Of a DNA stretch of 18,176 bases, positions 1 through 7,790 are shown one piece after another. Positions within the stretch are counted from its first letter, which is position 1, and the number at the start of each line of letters is the position of its first letter. The translations under genes were made by a program, and so were the position numbers. The stretch covers positions 1 to 18,176 of the forward strand of contig JAGLRT010000111.1 of the NCBI GenBank assembly GCA_023136155.1, in the 5' to 3' direction. Below the pieces are notes generated by a model that did not search any database, was not told where the DNA came from, and saw only the letters and a list, made by a program, of their open reading frames with translations. This stretch comes from Methanosarcinales archaeon (GTDB taxonomy: Archaea > Halobacteriota > Methanosarcinia > Methanosarcinales > Methanocomedenaceae).

Positions 1-758
1 TCGGTCTTCTTGAACTCCACAGGTTCACTTATTAATGCTATCTTAGCATCCTTTACCTGTTTTGGCATATTGGGATGGACACGTTCCTTATCAATTACCA
101 TACCCTCAATGAGTTCTGATTCTTCAACGCTGGCACCGACTTTTTTCTCCATCTTGATATTGTCGATGTCCACCACTTTCTTGCCGCTTTCTTCTTCAAC
201 AACAGATTTTACAGCTGTAACTATCAATTTTGAAAGCTTGTCCTTTGAGCTTTCTGCACCTTTGCCAGTAATTGCAGTGTTCGAGATCTTCAGTAATGTT
301 TCATCGTCGTTTTCATCAACATCTATCACAATTGTCTTGAGTATCTCTGCTGTCTTATCTGCAGCCATCCTGTAACCGCTGGCAATAATCGTAGAATGTA
401 CATTCTGTTCCAGTAGTTCCTCGGATACCTTCAACAATTCTCCTGCAAGTACTGCAGCGGTTGTGGTACCGTCGCCCACTTCGTCATCCTGGGTCTTGGC
501 TACTTCCACAACCATCTTGGCTGCTGGATGCTCGATATCCATTTCTCTGAGTATAGTAACACCATCATTGGTAATCACTACATCTCCCAAGCCGTCTACA
601 AGCATCTTGTCCATTCCTTTCGGTCCCAGAGTAGTTCTTACGGCATTGGCTACTGCTTTAGCTGCCATGATATTGTTATTCTGGGCTTCTCTGCCCTTTG
701 AGCGTTCGGTTCCTTCTCGCAATATGAATATTGGCTGTCCACCTAATTGTCCTGCCAT
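1..758 (-). CDS. Thermosome (group II chaperonin) subunit, partial
   Basis: ATP-dependent cytosolic protein-folding chaperonin; subunits form a double-ring complex without a separate GroES-type lid. The first 252 residues are present and the gene runs off the left edge, so roughly half of a normal 540-550 residue subunit is missing. Visible hallmarks are LGPKGMDKML near the N-terminus, an NDGVTILREM segment, and GDGTTT around residues 95-100, which carries the ATP-hydrolysis aspartate (D96). These belong to the equatorial ATPase domain; the sequence then enters the intermediate and early apical domains. The ATG at 758 is chosen because an AGGAGG ribosome-binding site lies 11 bases upstream and the protein begins MAGQLGGQPIFILREGTER, as expected for the family. 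It has its own TATA box about 50 bases upstream. Which paralogue (alpha, beta or gamma) cannot be told. Family assignment is certain. Confidence 0.97.
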   Translation of the reverse strand, partial: MAGQLGGQPIFILREGTERSKGREAQNNNIMAAKAVANAVRTTLGPKGMDKMLVDGLGDVVITNDGVTILREMDIEHPAAKMVVEVAKTQDDEVGDGTTTAAVLAGELLKVSEELLEQNVHSTIIASGYRMAADKTAEILKTIVIDVDENDDETLLKISNTAITGKGAESSKDKLSKLIVTAVKSVVEEESGKKVVDIDNIKMEKKVGASVEESELIEGMVIDKERVHPNMPKQVKDAKIALISEPVEFKKT

Positions 759-769
759 AAAATTGATAG

Positions 770-775
770 CCTCCT
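770..775 (-). promoter_or_regulatory. Ribosome-binding site of the thermosome gene
   Basis: On the minus strand this reads AGGAGG, a perfect Shine-Dalgarno match, 11 bases upstream of the ATG at 758. It fixes the start of the chaperonin gene. Confidence 0.8.
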
Positions 776-1072
776 ATTAAATTTCGGTGGTAATGAGTGT
801 TTGTGGTTCTATAAATATCTTTTGTTCGGAATAAGCAACAACCTGAACGGTACATCATAATAAAATTAATTTAACGCAATCAAATATACATATAACAAAA
901 TTGTATCATCTCCAGATTAAATGGTGAATCGGAATTTATATTTTTACGGAATTGTTGACAATATATTCGTTTTTAGAATGAAAACAAAGCAACGGCTATT
1001 ATGCCAACAGAAATATAAATAGATAATAATAAAGTGTGAAAATGAGATTAAAGGTAAATACTGCAGTAAATA
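776..1072. other. AT-rich intergenic region between cutA and the thermosome gene
   Basis: The full gap between the genes is 759-1072 (314 bases) and has no convincing gene. It contains the thermosome promoter near its left end and several TATA-like stretches further right, notably around 933-942 and 1011-1021. The latter read as possible promoters on the plus strand but have no ORF after them. A 14-codon ATG-to-TAG frame at 978-1022 is too short to support. No tRNA-like or strong hairpin structure was seen. Confidence 0.5.
809..818 (-). promoter_or_regulatory. Probable TATA box of the thermosome promoter
   Basis: The minus strand reads ATATTTATAG, close to the archaeal TATA consensus. Transcription starting about 26 bases downstream (near 788) would give a 5' leader of about 30 bases that includes the AGGAGG site. 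Position and composition fit; this is inferred, not measured. Confidence 0.55.
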
Positions 1073-1402
1073 TCAGTTCTTCCTGAAAGTGCCCAAAGAC
1101 ATTACATTATCATCTATCCAATCCAGATATTCCATTGAACCTCCATCAATGCTAAATGATATTATGCAAGGCACGTTATAACTGTGCATCTCCTTTACGG
1201 TCTTCTCGATGTTCCCTATTTGCTCAGATGTGGTTTTAATGACCATGGCCACTTCATTCTCTTCCTGAATACCTCCCCATCGGTATATTGACACTATAGG
1301 TAAGAGGTTGACACAAGCAGCAAGTTTCATCTCAACAAGAGTCTTTGCAATCTCCCGTGCCTCTTCCATGCTGCCTGTGGTTACATATACTATAGAAAAC
1401 AA
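1073..1402 (-). CDS. cutA: CutA1-family protein
   Basis: Small trimeric cytosolic protein of the CutA1 family. It was named for divalent-cation tolerance in E. coli, but its biochemical role in archaea is unclear. The 109 residues match the usual family length (100-115). The core runs through ACVNLLPIVSIYRWGG (about residues 29-44), a signature of the family, followed by ENEVAMVIKTT and a C-terminal YLDWI segment. The start is TTG at 1402: an in-frame TAG lies three codons upstream and no ATG is available. No Shine-Dalgarno sequence is seen, and a TATA-like element about 30 bases upstream suggests a nearly leaderless transcript. It is divergent from the site-2 protease gene and is separated from the thermosome by a long gap with a separate promoter, so it is probably monocistronic. 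Confidence 0.93.
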   Translation of the reverse strand: MFSIVYVTTGSMEEAREIAKTLVEMKLAACVNLLPIVSIYRWGGIQEENEVAMVIKTTSEQIGNIEKTVKEMHSYNVPCIISFSIDGGSMEYLDWIDDNVMSLGTFRKN

Positions 1403-1427
1403 GATTATCTAATATAATATATGAATA

Positions 1428-1440
1428 AGTTTAAAAATCT
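1428..1440 (-). promoter_or_regulatory. Probable TATA box for cutA
   Basis: The minus strand reads AGATTTTTAAACT, centred about 32 bases upstream of the TTG start at 1402. That places the expected transcription start within a few bases of the start codon, which fits the absence of a ribosome-binding site. Confidence 0.4.
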
Positions 1441-1443
1441 TGT

Positions 1444-1455
1444 GATATATTGTAT
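1444..1455 (+). promoter_or_regulatory. Probable TATA box for the site-2 protease gene
   Basis: The sequence GATATATTGTAT lies about 48 bases before the TTG start at 1498. A transcription start near 1475 would leave a short leader containing the GGAG at 1484-1487. It lies back to back with the cutA promoter in a 95-bp divergent intergenic region. Confidence 0.45.
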
Positions 1456-1497
1456 ACCTGATATTAGAAAGAACCCAGTATCTGGAGACCCATATCA

Positions 1498-3204
1498 TTG
1501 AGCGAATCAAATTTTATAATAACTTTTATTGAGTCATACTGGAAAATCCTGCTGATAATTGCCATATACTGGCAAACTGTGCTTATATTGAAGCAATATG
1601 GTATACTTGAGCGGTACAATATCACCAATCACGGTCCTTTGTTGATGATACGCACTACAAAAGGACAGCTGTTCCTGGACCGTGTTGCAAGCATAAAGGG
1701 TTTCTGGCGTGTATTTGCTGATGTGGGAATTCCCTTAATGCTATTGGGCATGTTCCTGATGTTCGCACTTATCATATTTTCCGATATTGCATTGTTATTT
1801 TCACTACAGCAGGAAACAATGCCCCCTCCCAGTGAACTACATGAACTCAGGAACATTTTCCTGCTACCTGGGATTAACCAGTTCATTCCTCTGGTATGGG
1901 GTATTATCGGACTTGTGGTCACACTGATAGTGCATGAGTTCTCACATGCCATTCTTTGTAAAGTGGAAGATGTAAAAGTCAAATCAATGGGGATTATAAT
2001 GGTCCTTATTCCTATTGGCGGGTTCGCTGAACCTGATGAAGGACAACTGTTTGGTATAACTGATGATGAAAGTGACAGTGAAAAAACTGAAAAACAACCT
2101 GACAATAAGCCTGCTGGCCGCAGGCAGCGGGTGCGGATACTTTCAGCCGGAGTAATGGCTAATTTCGTGACCGCCCTTGTAGCTTTCGTACTGTTCTTTA
2201 TTGTGATAGGAAACATCGGTGTTGTGACCAATGTTATGATAACGGATGTGGTACCGGGGTCACCTGCTGATAAGGTGGGATTGACCGACCTTACCCTCAT
2301 AACCCATGTTAACGGTAACAAGATAGATAATGCCTCAGCGTTCTACACATATGTTGATTCCCGTCCCTCCAATGAATCTCTAAGATTGAGTACAAAAAAG
2401 GACGGACAATTACAAGAGATTGTTTTGACACCTGAACCTGAAATAAACGGCATTATCAGCGGAGCGAGATTCGAAAATATCGTCCCTGGAATGCCTGCAG
2501 AAAAAGCAGGATTAATGGGGGGTATGTTGATAACCAGTATCGACAACATCTCAATAAATAATATACTGGATTTTTTTGATTATATGGCAAATACCACTAA
2601 AGGACAGGAGATTACCCTGGGTATCCTCACTGATAATGAAAAAGTCAATTATACCATTAACCTGACAGGTGACCCATCCGGGGAAGATAAGGGCTTTATT
2701 GGTATCAGCGAGTTTTCAACTTTAGTTATTTCAAGGTCTACTGGCTTGTCTGTGGGAGAATATCCGGCCAGGGAACTATTACACTTCTTGCAGATGATTC
2801 CGAAGATGATGGGAGGTGTGGCAGGTTGGATTATTATCTTAGTACTTCCATTCCCCAATCCTTTTATAGGGAGTTTCCAGGGATTCAGTGGGACACTTTC
2901 CATGTTCTATGAACCCATCGGATTGGCCGCACCACTGGGTGTAGGCGTGTTCTGGCTGGCCAACTCCCTGCTTTGGATTGGTTGGCTGAACTTCTATGTG
3001 GGATTGTTTAACTGCCTGCCCATGTTACCCCTGGATGGGGGGCATGTGTTCAAGGATACAGTTCATTCAATACTTGCACGTGTATTCAGTAAAGGGGAAC
3101 AGATGGGCGAATTGGCTGAGAAAATTGCCAAAGCATTTGCAATCCTGATGCTTGCATCACTGATATTCATGATTGCTGCACCGTTTCTTGTTCATGGATT
3201 TTAG
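1498..3204 (+). CDS. Site-2 protease family (M50) membrane metalloprotease with two PDZ domains
   Basis: Intramembrane zinc metalloprotease that cleaves membrane-bound substrates, as in regulated intramembrane proteolysis. In the sequence: N-terminal membrane segments (about 15-30 and 75-105); a further segment carrying the zinc motif HEFSH (146-150) within TLIVHEFSHAIL; two PDZ-like repeats (about 240-310 and 325-390), each with a PG.PA.K.GL pattern; and a C-terminal membrane region with NCLPMLPLDGG (505-515), whose D513 is the third zinc ligand. At 568 residues it fits the long archaeal S2P form. An acidic, polar insert (DDESDSEKTEKQ) follows the first catalytic segment, before the RRQRVRILSAG motif. 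The TTG start at 1498 is supported by GGAG at 1484-1487, ten bases upstream. The substrate is unknown. The next gene, 72 bases downstream, encodes a KaiC-like protein and may be co-transcribed. Confidence 0.95.
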   Translation: MSESNFIITFIESYWKILLIIAIYWQTVLILKQYGILERYNITNHGPLLMIRTTKGQLFLDRVASIKGFWRVFADVGIPLMLLGMFLMFALIIFSDIALLFSLQQETMPPPSELHELRNIFLLPGINQFIPLVWGIIGLVVTLIVHEFSHAILCKVEDVKVKSMGIIMVLIPIGGFAEPDEGQLFGITDDESDSEKTEKQPDNKPAGRRQRVRILSAGVMANFVTALVAFVLFFIVIGNIGVVTNVMITDVVPGSPADKVGLTDLTLITHVNGNKIDNASAFYTYVDSRPSNESLRLSTKKDGQLQEIVLTPEPEINGIISGARFENIVPGMPAEKAGLMGGMLITSIDNISINNILDFFDYMANTTKGQEITLGILTDNEKVNYTINLTGDPSGEDKGFIGISEFSTLVISRSTGLSVGEYPARELLHFLQMIPKMMGGVAGWIIILVLPFPNPFIGSFQGFSGTLSMFYEPIGLAAPLGVGVFWLANSLLWIGWLNFYVGLFNCLPMLPLDGGHVFKDTVHSILARVFSKGEQMGELAEKIAKAFAILMLASLIFMIAAPFLVHGF

Positions 3205-3276
3205 ATACACGAATCCAAAAAAGTTATTATAGCATTGTATCGACACATTTATTAAAAATTAATAAGGTTTTTAAAA

Positions 3277-4041
3277 ATGGATTTTACGTTCGAAAGCCCG
3301 GAAAAAGCACTGAAGACAACAGGAGTGTTAGGTCTGGATGTACAGATGGGGGGTGGCATACCACCAGGTACTACACTTCTCCTGATTGCCGAATCTGGAG
3401 CTGGAGCCGAAATATTCACAAAACAGTTCATGTACGGCGGGCTTTTAAAAGATGAAAATGCCTTTTATTTTGCCTCAGACCACTATATTTCTGAAATAAG
3501 GGGTGATATGAAACAATTCGCATGGGATATTGAAAAATATGAACAAAGTGGACACGCTAAATTCATAGATGCCTATACACCCAGGTTTATCAGTATTCTC
3601 CCTGCAGAATTGCAACGTAAAATGTCTCCTAAAGAGTTCCTTAAGCAGAGGATAGACCCCCTTAGCCAGTTAAAGAATACTATCATCCAAAGCCATGGTC
3701 CCCATTACAGGGGTGTTCTGGATTCCATATCATATTTCCTCAGGACTTATGATATTAATTCAGTTATTGAGGTTATTGAACTTATGTCATCTATCGGTAA
3801 ACTTACCGGTGGCATCCATCTTGTGCTGGTAGGGGCAGGTTTGCATGATGACATTACCATAAATACCCTGAAATACATGTCAGATGGTGTAATTGAGTTT
3901 TATGTAAAAGAACGTGGTTCACAGATTGAACGGGGGCTGGTTATAAGGAAAATGCGAGGACTTATTGTACCTAATCGGTCCATTAGTTTTGAAATCACGT
4001 CCAAAGGTATCGAACTTGAAACCACTACACGGGTACTTTGA
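3277..4041 (+). CDS. KaiC/RAD55-like RecA-superfamily protein with degenerate Walker A
   Basis: 254 residues with the layout of a single KaiC/GvpD/RAD55-type RecA domain: an N-terminal TTGVLGLDVQMGGGIPPGTT segment (14-33), the position of the P-loop at 38-45, a hydrophobic strand ending in D149 (RGVLDSISYFL, Walker-B-like), and a late VIEFYVKERGSQIERGLVIRKMRG segment typical of KaiC-family C-terminal strands. The P-loop reads AESGAGAE where GxxGxGKT is expected: the lysine and the following threonine/serine are replaced by A44 and E45. It is therefore probably unable to hydrolyse ATP in the usual way and may act as a sensor or scaffold. The ATG at 3277 follows a TATA-like stretch by about 27 bases, so it may be leaderless, or it may be read through from the protease gene. 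Partner and function are unknown. Confidence 0.78.
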   Translation: MDFTFESPEKALKTTGVLGLDVQMGGGIPPGTTLLLIAESGAGAEIFTKQFMYGGLLKDENAFYFASDHYISEIRGDMKQFAWDIEKYEQSGHAKFIDAYTPRFISILPAELQRKMSPKEFLKQRIDPLSQLKNTIIQSHGPHYRGVLDSISYFLRTYDINSVIEVIELMSSIGKLTGGIHLVLVGAGLHDDITINTLKYMSDGVIEFYVKERGSQIERGLVIRKMRGLIVPNRSISFEITSKGIELETTTRVL

Positions 4042-4270
4042 GATTGATATGTTTTCCAAATGGTTTGTTAAATAATTGACACATTATTTGCATATTGTTT
4101 GCACATGGCATGTTCAGATGAAAAATTCCATATAATATTGACCTACCCAATTTATTAAAAAATGTGGTATCCACTTACTAAAATATGACTTCTGGAATAA
4201 ATCCTCATTGGCAAATTTAGCTACTCAGTACCAAATTTTCATTCATTTCAGATATCCCTCAATTAGAAAC

Positions 4271-4279
4271 CTTTTTAGA
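4271..4279 (+). promoter_or_regulatory. Probable TATA box for the pus10 operon
   Basis: CTTTTTAGA is preceded by a purine-rich GAAAC that could serve as the BRE. It lies about 46 bases before the ATG at 4321. The preceding 230 bases (4042-4270) are AT-rich with no gene seen. Confidence 0.4.
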
Positions 4280-4320
4280 CTACCACCACACTATTAAGTG
4301 ACTTACTATTGAGAATTAAT

Positions 4321-5634
4321 ATGACAAGTAACATACCAGAGACCGCATCTACAATTTTAAAAGAAGGTCCGATATGCGACCACTGCATGGGACGAATGTT
4401 CGCCAAGCTCTCAACAGGATTGTCCAACGACCAGCGTGGAGCTGCAGTAAAACTTTCACTTGCAATGGAAGCGGATCAAACACGCGTTGAGACCTCAGAT
4501 GATTCTATGCTAAAGTTGCTATCACATAGCAGTGTACATGCCAGGAAAAGCCTGGAAATGGACAGTGCACTTGATAAATGCTGGGTATGCAACGGCCTGT
4601 TCGAACAGCTTGATGCCTGGGCTGACAGGGTGGTCGACGCCATTGAAGGTTATGAATTCGATACATTTCTCATTGGCACCCGCCCTTCGGGCCTACTCAT
4701 CGAAAATGAAGAGATACTATGGGCCGCGTCAGGTACAGGGTGGTCAGAGCCCCTTAAGACCGAGATGAACCGTGAAGTAGGCAGGCGTGTAGAGGCCATG
4801 CTAGGCAAAAAGGCCGACCTTAAGACTCCCCACATCACAGCACTGCTGGACATAAACCGTGAGAATGTAGAACTTGAAATACGCTCACTGTATATTTTCG
4901 GCCGGTACCGCAAAATGGTACGTGGTATACCCCAGACCCGCTGGCCATGCCGTGAATGCCGCGGCAGGGGATGTGAGCGCTGTAATTTCACAGGAGCCAT
5001 GTACCCCGAATCAGTGGATGAACTTATTCAACCTGAAGTGATAAAAGCTACTGAGTCTGTAGATACTGTATTCCACGGTGCGGGTAGGGAAGATATAGAT
5101 GCCCTGATGCTGGGGAACGGCAGGCCATTTATAGTGGAAGCCGAGGAACCACTACGTCGCCACATTGACCTTACCAGGCTACAGCATAGGATTAACCGTC
5201 ATGCAGCAGGTAAAGTGGAAGTCGAAGGACTCAAATTTGTGTCCCACCGGGCAGTAGAAGCCATCAAACAGACTAAAGCAGATAAAGTTTATAGATTAAG
5301 AGTTACATTTAAAGGTCAGGTATCAGAAGAAAAGCTTATATCAGCTATTGACGTACTTGCCAGAACTCCCATAAACCAGAGAACACCTACAAGGGTATCC
5401 CACCGCAGGGCTGACCTTGATCGGGTGCGCACGATACACAATATTGAACTGGAACAAATATCCTCCGACGGCTTTAAAGCCACCATAGTGGTAAGCTGCC
5501 AGGGAGGACTATACGTGAAAGAACTGGTATCCGGGGACGAAGGCCGTACAGTACCCAGTCTTGCCCATAGTCTGGGTGTTGAGGCAAAAGTTACCGAACT
5601 GGACGTAATAAAAGTAGAAGGAACATTCATTTAA
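4321..5634 (+). CDS. pus10: tRNA pseudouridine synthase Pus10
   Basis: Converts uridine to pseudouridine in the T-loop of archaeal tRNA (positions 54 and 55), a job TruB does in bacteria. The N-terminal part has paired cysteines C19/C22 (CDHC) and C87/C90 (CWVC), the zinc site of Pus10, and a THUMP-like region with LIGTRPSGLL. A second cysteine cluster, CRECRGRGCERC, precedes the catalytic domain, as in other archaeal Pus10 proteins. The catalytic motif GREDIDALMLGNGRPF starts at about residue 255, with D258 and D260. The length (437 residues) is normal. The ATG at 4321 is preferred over an in-frame TTG four codons upstream (4309); neither has a clear Shine-Dalgarno sequence. It is followed after 20 bases by L21e, and this pairing with ribosomal and RNA polymerase genes is common in archaea. 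Confidence 0.95.
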   Translation: MTSNIPETASTILKEGPICDHCMGRMFAKLSTGLSNDQRGAAVKLSLAMEADQTRVETSDDSMLKLLSHSSVHARKSLEMDSALDKCWVCNGLFEQLDAWADRVVDAIEGYEFDTFLIGTRPSGLLIENEEILWAASGTGWSEPLKTEMNREVGRRVEAMLGKKADLKTPHITALLDINRENVELEIRSLYIFGRYRKMVRGIPQTRWPCRECRGRGCERCNFTGAMYPESVDELIQPEVIKATESVDTVFHGAGREDIDALMLGNGRPFIVEAEEPLRRHIDLTRLQHRINRHAAGKVEVEGLKFVSHRAVEAIKQTKADKVYRLRVTFKGQVSEEKLISAIDVLARTPINQRTPTRVSHRRADLDRVRTIHNIELEQISSDGFKATIVVSCQGGLYVKELVSGDEGRTVPSLAHSLGVEAKVTELDVIKVEGTFI

Positions 5635-5641
5635 CTTAATT

Positions 5642-5646
5642 GGAGG
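5642..5646 (+). promoter_or_regulatory. Ribosome-binding site deciding the L21e start
   Basis: GGAGG lies eight bases before the TTG at 5655. It shows that translation begins at 5655 rather than at the in-frame TTG at 5640, which would overlap the site. Confidence 0.8.
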
Positions 5647-5654
5647 ATATAACA

Positions 5655-5945
5655 TTGTCAAAATCACACGGCGAGAGAAGGAAGACCAGAGATAAACTGA
5701 AGAAATCCGTACGGGAAAGAGGGCTCAGCCCCGTATCACGTGCCATCCAGGAATTTGAAGTTGGACAATCCGTCCACATAAAACTGGATCCCAGTGTTCA
5801 TAGAGGTATGTCCAATCCAAAATTCCATGGGAAGACGGGTAAAGTACTCGGACAACGAGGCCGTGCATATATTGTAGCAGTCAGTGACGGGAACGCCACA
5901 AAACAGGTTATCCTGTTCCCCCAGCATCTACGCCCGCAGGTATGA
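5655..5945 (+). CDS. rpl21e: Large ribosomal subunit protein eL21 (L21e)
   Basis: Archaeal/eukaryotic-type protein of the 50S ribosomal subunit. The protein begins MSKSHGERRKTRDKLKKSVR, the conserved basic N-terminus of the family, and continues through FEVGQSVHIKLDPSVHRGMSNPKFHGKTG and a GRAYIVAVSDG segment, the usual L21e core. Its 96 residues match the family length. The start codon is TTG at 5655, directed by GGAGG at 5642-5646. It lies 20 bases after pus10 and 32 bases before rpoF, so the three are probably one transcription unit. Confidence 0.96.
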   Translation: MSKSHGERRKTRDKLKKSVRERGLSPVSRAIQEFEVGQSVHIKLDPSVHRGMSNPKFHGKTGKVLGQRGRAYIVAVSDGNATKQVILFPQHLRPQV

Positions 5946-5977
5946 TTACGGATACACAGGTATCCAGGTAGTTTTCT

Positions 5978-6328
5978 ATGATAGTTAAACAGGTATTTGA
6001 CGAAGAAATGTTGACCCTTGCAGAAGCAAAGGAAATTTTGGTAGATATCAGGGAGATTCGTGCTGAAAAGGAAATGGAACTGGGATATGAACTCAGAAGA
6101 GCTATCAACCATGCAGAACATTCCTCCAAGACAGACGGAGCCAGTTCCAAGAAATTAGTGGAAGAACTGCTCAAACTTGAGAAAATGAAACCAGAGATTG
6201 CATTTCGTCTTGCCGATATTATGCCGACTTCCTTTGATGAGATACGGTCAATATACGCAAAGGAAAGATTCACGCTCTCCGAAGATGAACTTACACAGAT
6301 TTTAGATACTGTTACTGCAGCCTATTAG
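5978..6328 (+). CDS. rpoF: DNA-directed RNA polymerase subunit F (Rpb4 homologue)
   Basis: Subunit F pairs with subunit E to form the stalk of archaeal RNA polymerase, helping open-complex formation and RNA binding. The 116 residues match the family. The N-terminal half has the LTLAEAKEILVDI helix that contacts RpoE, then a charged central stretch. The C-terminal HRDC-like half has KMKPEIAFRLADIMPTSFDEIRSIY and the SEDELTQILD helix, both very typical. The ATG start at 5978 has a weak AGGT-type site upstream. The order pus10, L21e, rpoF, DUF655, rsmA is widespread in euryarchaea and supports the call. Confidence 0.95.
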   Translation: MIVKQVFDEEMLTLAEAKEILVDIREIRAEKEMELGYELRRAINHAEHSSKTDGASSKKLVEELLKLEKMKPEIAFRLADIMPTSFDEIRSIYAKERFTLSEDELTQILDTVTAAY

Positions 6329-6352
6329 ATTTATCACTTAAAAAATGTAAAA

Positions 6353-6362
6353 GTTTATATGT
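6353..6362 (+). promoter_or_regulatory. Probable TATA box for the DUF655-rsmA-methyltransferase operon
   Basis: GTTTATATGT in the 107-base gap after rpoF. Transcription from near 6385 would give a leader of about 50 bases that includes the GGAG at 6423-6426. This suggests a second promoter within the block, though read-through from rpoF is also possible. Confidence 0.4.
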
Positions 6363-6435
6363 AATGCTACGAATAAAATTTAAATCCTATTTGTATTAAA
6401 ATATTATTTGGATATAAGTTTGGGAGTGGATATGT

Positions 6436-7032
6436 ATGGTACTGGATAAAAAACCTCAAAGTGAAGATTGGGCATATGTATTGGATTATTTACCCTATGG
6501 AAGTCCGGAAGATTCCAGGCCATTGCACCAGAAAAAACCACTGGTACAGTCGGTAGGTGAATCACATTTCGTGCTTATGGAACTAATACCAAAAGAGGGA
6601 GCTGTAACTGAAACCCAGGACAAGGTGTATCTAGGTGAAGGTGACCGGGATATTATCGACCATGTCAAGCGTAGAATTAATTACAATGAACTCACCCATG
6701 GAGCACAACTTGAACTACCATATATCCTGGAAAGCGTTATAGCTGGGAACGAATCAAAATATGTCAGTTTTTTCAACGATGCTTATCCCATAACAAACAG
6801 GCTTCACATGCTGGAGCTACTTCCCGGTATCGGCAAAAAACTTATGTGGGGCATCATAGATGAACGAAAAAAAGGAGATTTCCAAAGTTTTAAGGAACTC
6901 ACAGGTAGGGTTAAGGGTCTGCATACTCCAGAGAAATTGATAGTCCACAGGATAATCGATGAATTAAAGGAAGAGAATGTAAAGTACCGTCTTTTTACAA
7001 CCCCGCCAAAACCACGTAGTCACATCCGATGA
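6436..7032 (+). CDS. DUF655 family putative RNA-binding protein
   Basis: Archaeal conserved protein (COG1491) with predicted nucleic-acid binding, found next to rsmA and rpoF in many euryarchaea; its molecular function is not established. The 198 residues show the family start (EDWAYVLDYLPYG, about 11-23), a middle OB-like segment with VYLGEGDRDIIDHVKRRI, and a helix-hairpin-helix motif, LLPGIGKKLMWGI, from about residue 128, which usually contacts the nucleic-acid backbone. The start ATG at 6436 has GGAG at 6423-6426, nine bases upstream; an out-of-frame ATG at 6432 is rejected. The stop overlaps the rsmA start by four bases (ATGA), implying translational coupling with the rRNA methyltransferase and a likely role in ribosome assembly or rRNA handling (inference). 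Confidence 0.9.
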   Translation: MVLDKKPQSEDWAYVLDYLPYGSPEDSRPLHQKKPLVQSVGESHFVLMELIPKEGAVTETQDKVYLGEGDRDIIDHVKRRINYNELTHGAQLELPYILESVIAGNESKYVSFFNDAYPITNRLHMLELLPGIGKKLMWGIIDERKKGDFQSFKELTGRVKGLHTPEKLIVHRIIDELKEENVKYRLFTTPPKPRSHIR

Positions 7033-7790
7033 AGCCCAGGCTTGGACAACATTTCTTAATTGACCAGCGTATACTTGAGAGGATTATCCGCTACGCAGAC
7101 CTGAAAGCTTCGGATACCGTTCTGGAAATCGGCGGTGGTAACGGTATTCTTACAAAAAAACTGGCCGAAGCTGCCGGTAGTGTAGTTACCATCGAATTAG
7201 ACCGCAACCTTGCAGATGGACTGGCATTAATGTATAAAAATTCTAATGTATCCGTGATACACGGGGATGCACTAAAGGTCAAACTACCATATTTTAACAA
7301 GGTAGTGTCAAACTTACCCTACCAAATATCTTCAGAAATTACCTTCCAGCTGCTTGATACCGGATTTGAATATGCCGTTTTGATGTACCAGTTGGAGTTT
7401 GCAAAACGCATGCTAGCTACCCCCGGAACTCCAGATTACAGCAGACTTTCAGTGACAGCACAGTATCATGCAGACATCGAAATGCTGGAAAATGTACCCC
7501 CTTCAGCCTTTAAACCTCAACCCAGGGTTAAATCCGCCATATTAAAACTCACACCCAGGGAAGCGCCATATCAAGTCAACGACCTGGATTTCTTTAACAG
7601 ATTGTTAAAGGTAGTATTCGGGCAACGCAGGAAAATGTTGAAAAATTCCATCATTTCTGCGATATCCGTATTGGGTATTCCAATTGATAATATATCACGA
7701 CTGGATAAAGCAATACTGCAACGCCGCCCTGAAACCCTCAGCCCACAAGAACTGGCTGAACTTTCCAACATCATCAGGGATGAAATATGA
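7029..7790 (+). CDS. rsmA: 16S rRNA (adenine-N6,N6)-dimethyltransferase RsmA/KsgA (Dim1 family)
   Basis: Dimethylates two adjacent adenines in the loop of the 3'-terminal helix of 16S rRNA, using S-adenosylmethionine, late in small-subunit assembly. Visible motifs are the N-terminal RLGQHFLIDQ, SAM-binding motif I VLEIGGGNGILTKKL (about 32-46), the acidic residue ending TIELD, and the catalytic NLPY at 95-98. The C-terminal substrate-binding region has FKPQPRVKSAILKL and VFGQRRKMLKNS, both typical of the family. The 253 residues are close to the archaeal norm. It is joined at both ends by ATGA overlaps, to DUF655 upstream and to the HemK2-type methyltransferase downstream. Confidence 0.97.
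   Translation: MKPRLGQHFLIDQRILERIIRYADLKASDTVLEIGGGNGILTKKLAEAAGSVVTIELDRNLADGLALMYKNSNVSVIHGDALKVKLPYFNKVVSNLPYQISSEITFQLLDTGFEYAVLMYQLEFAKRMLATPGTPDYSRLSVTAQYHADIEMLENVPPSAFKPQPRVKSAILKLTPREAPYQVNDLDFFNRLLKVVFGQRRKMLKNSIISAISVLGIPIDNISRLDKAILQRRPETLSPQELAELSNIIRDEI

Noticed and set aside
978..1022. 14-codon plus-strand ORF in the cutA-thermosome gap
   Set aside because: Too short, no ribosome-binding site, no recognisable sequence.
1629..2321. 230-codon open frame antisense to the site-2 protease
   Set aside because: The opposite strand encodes a clear protease with zinc motif and PDZ domains; the antisense product is low-complexity, rich in Ser/Thr/Ile/Pro, and matches no family.
4042..4270. 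Possible RNA gene or small ORF before pus10
   Set aside because: AT-rich DNA without tRNA-like arms, strong hairpins or a supported reading frame.
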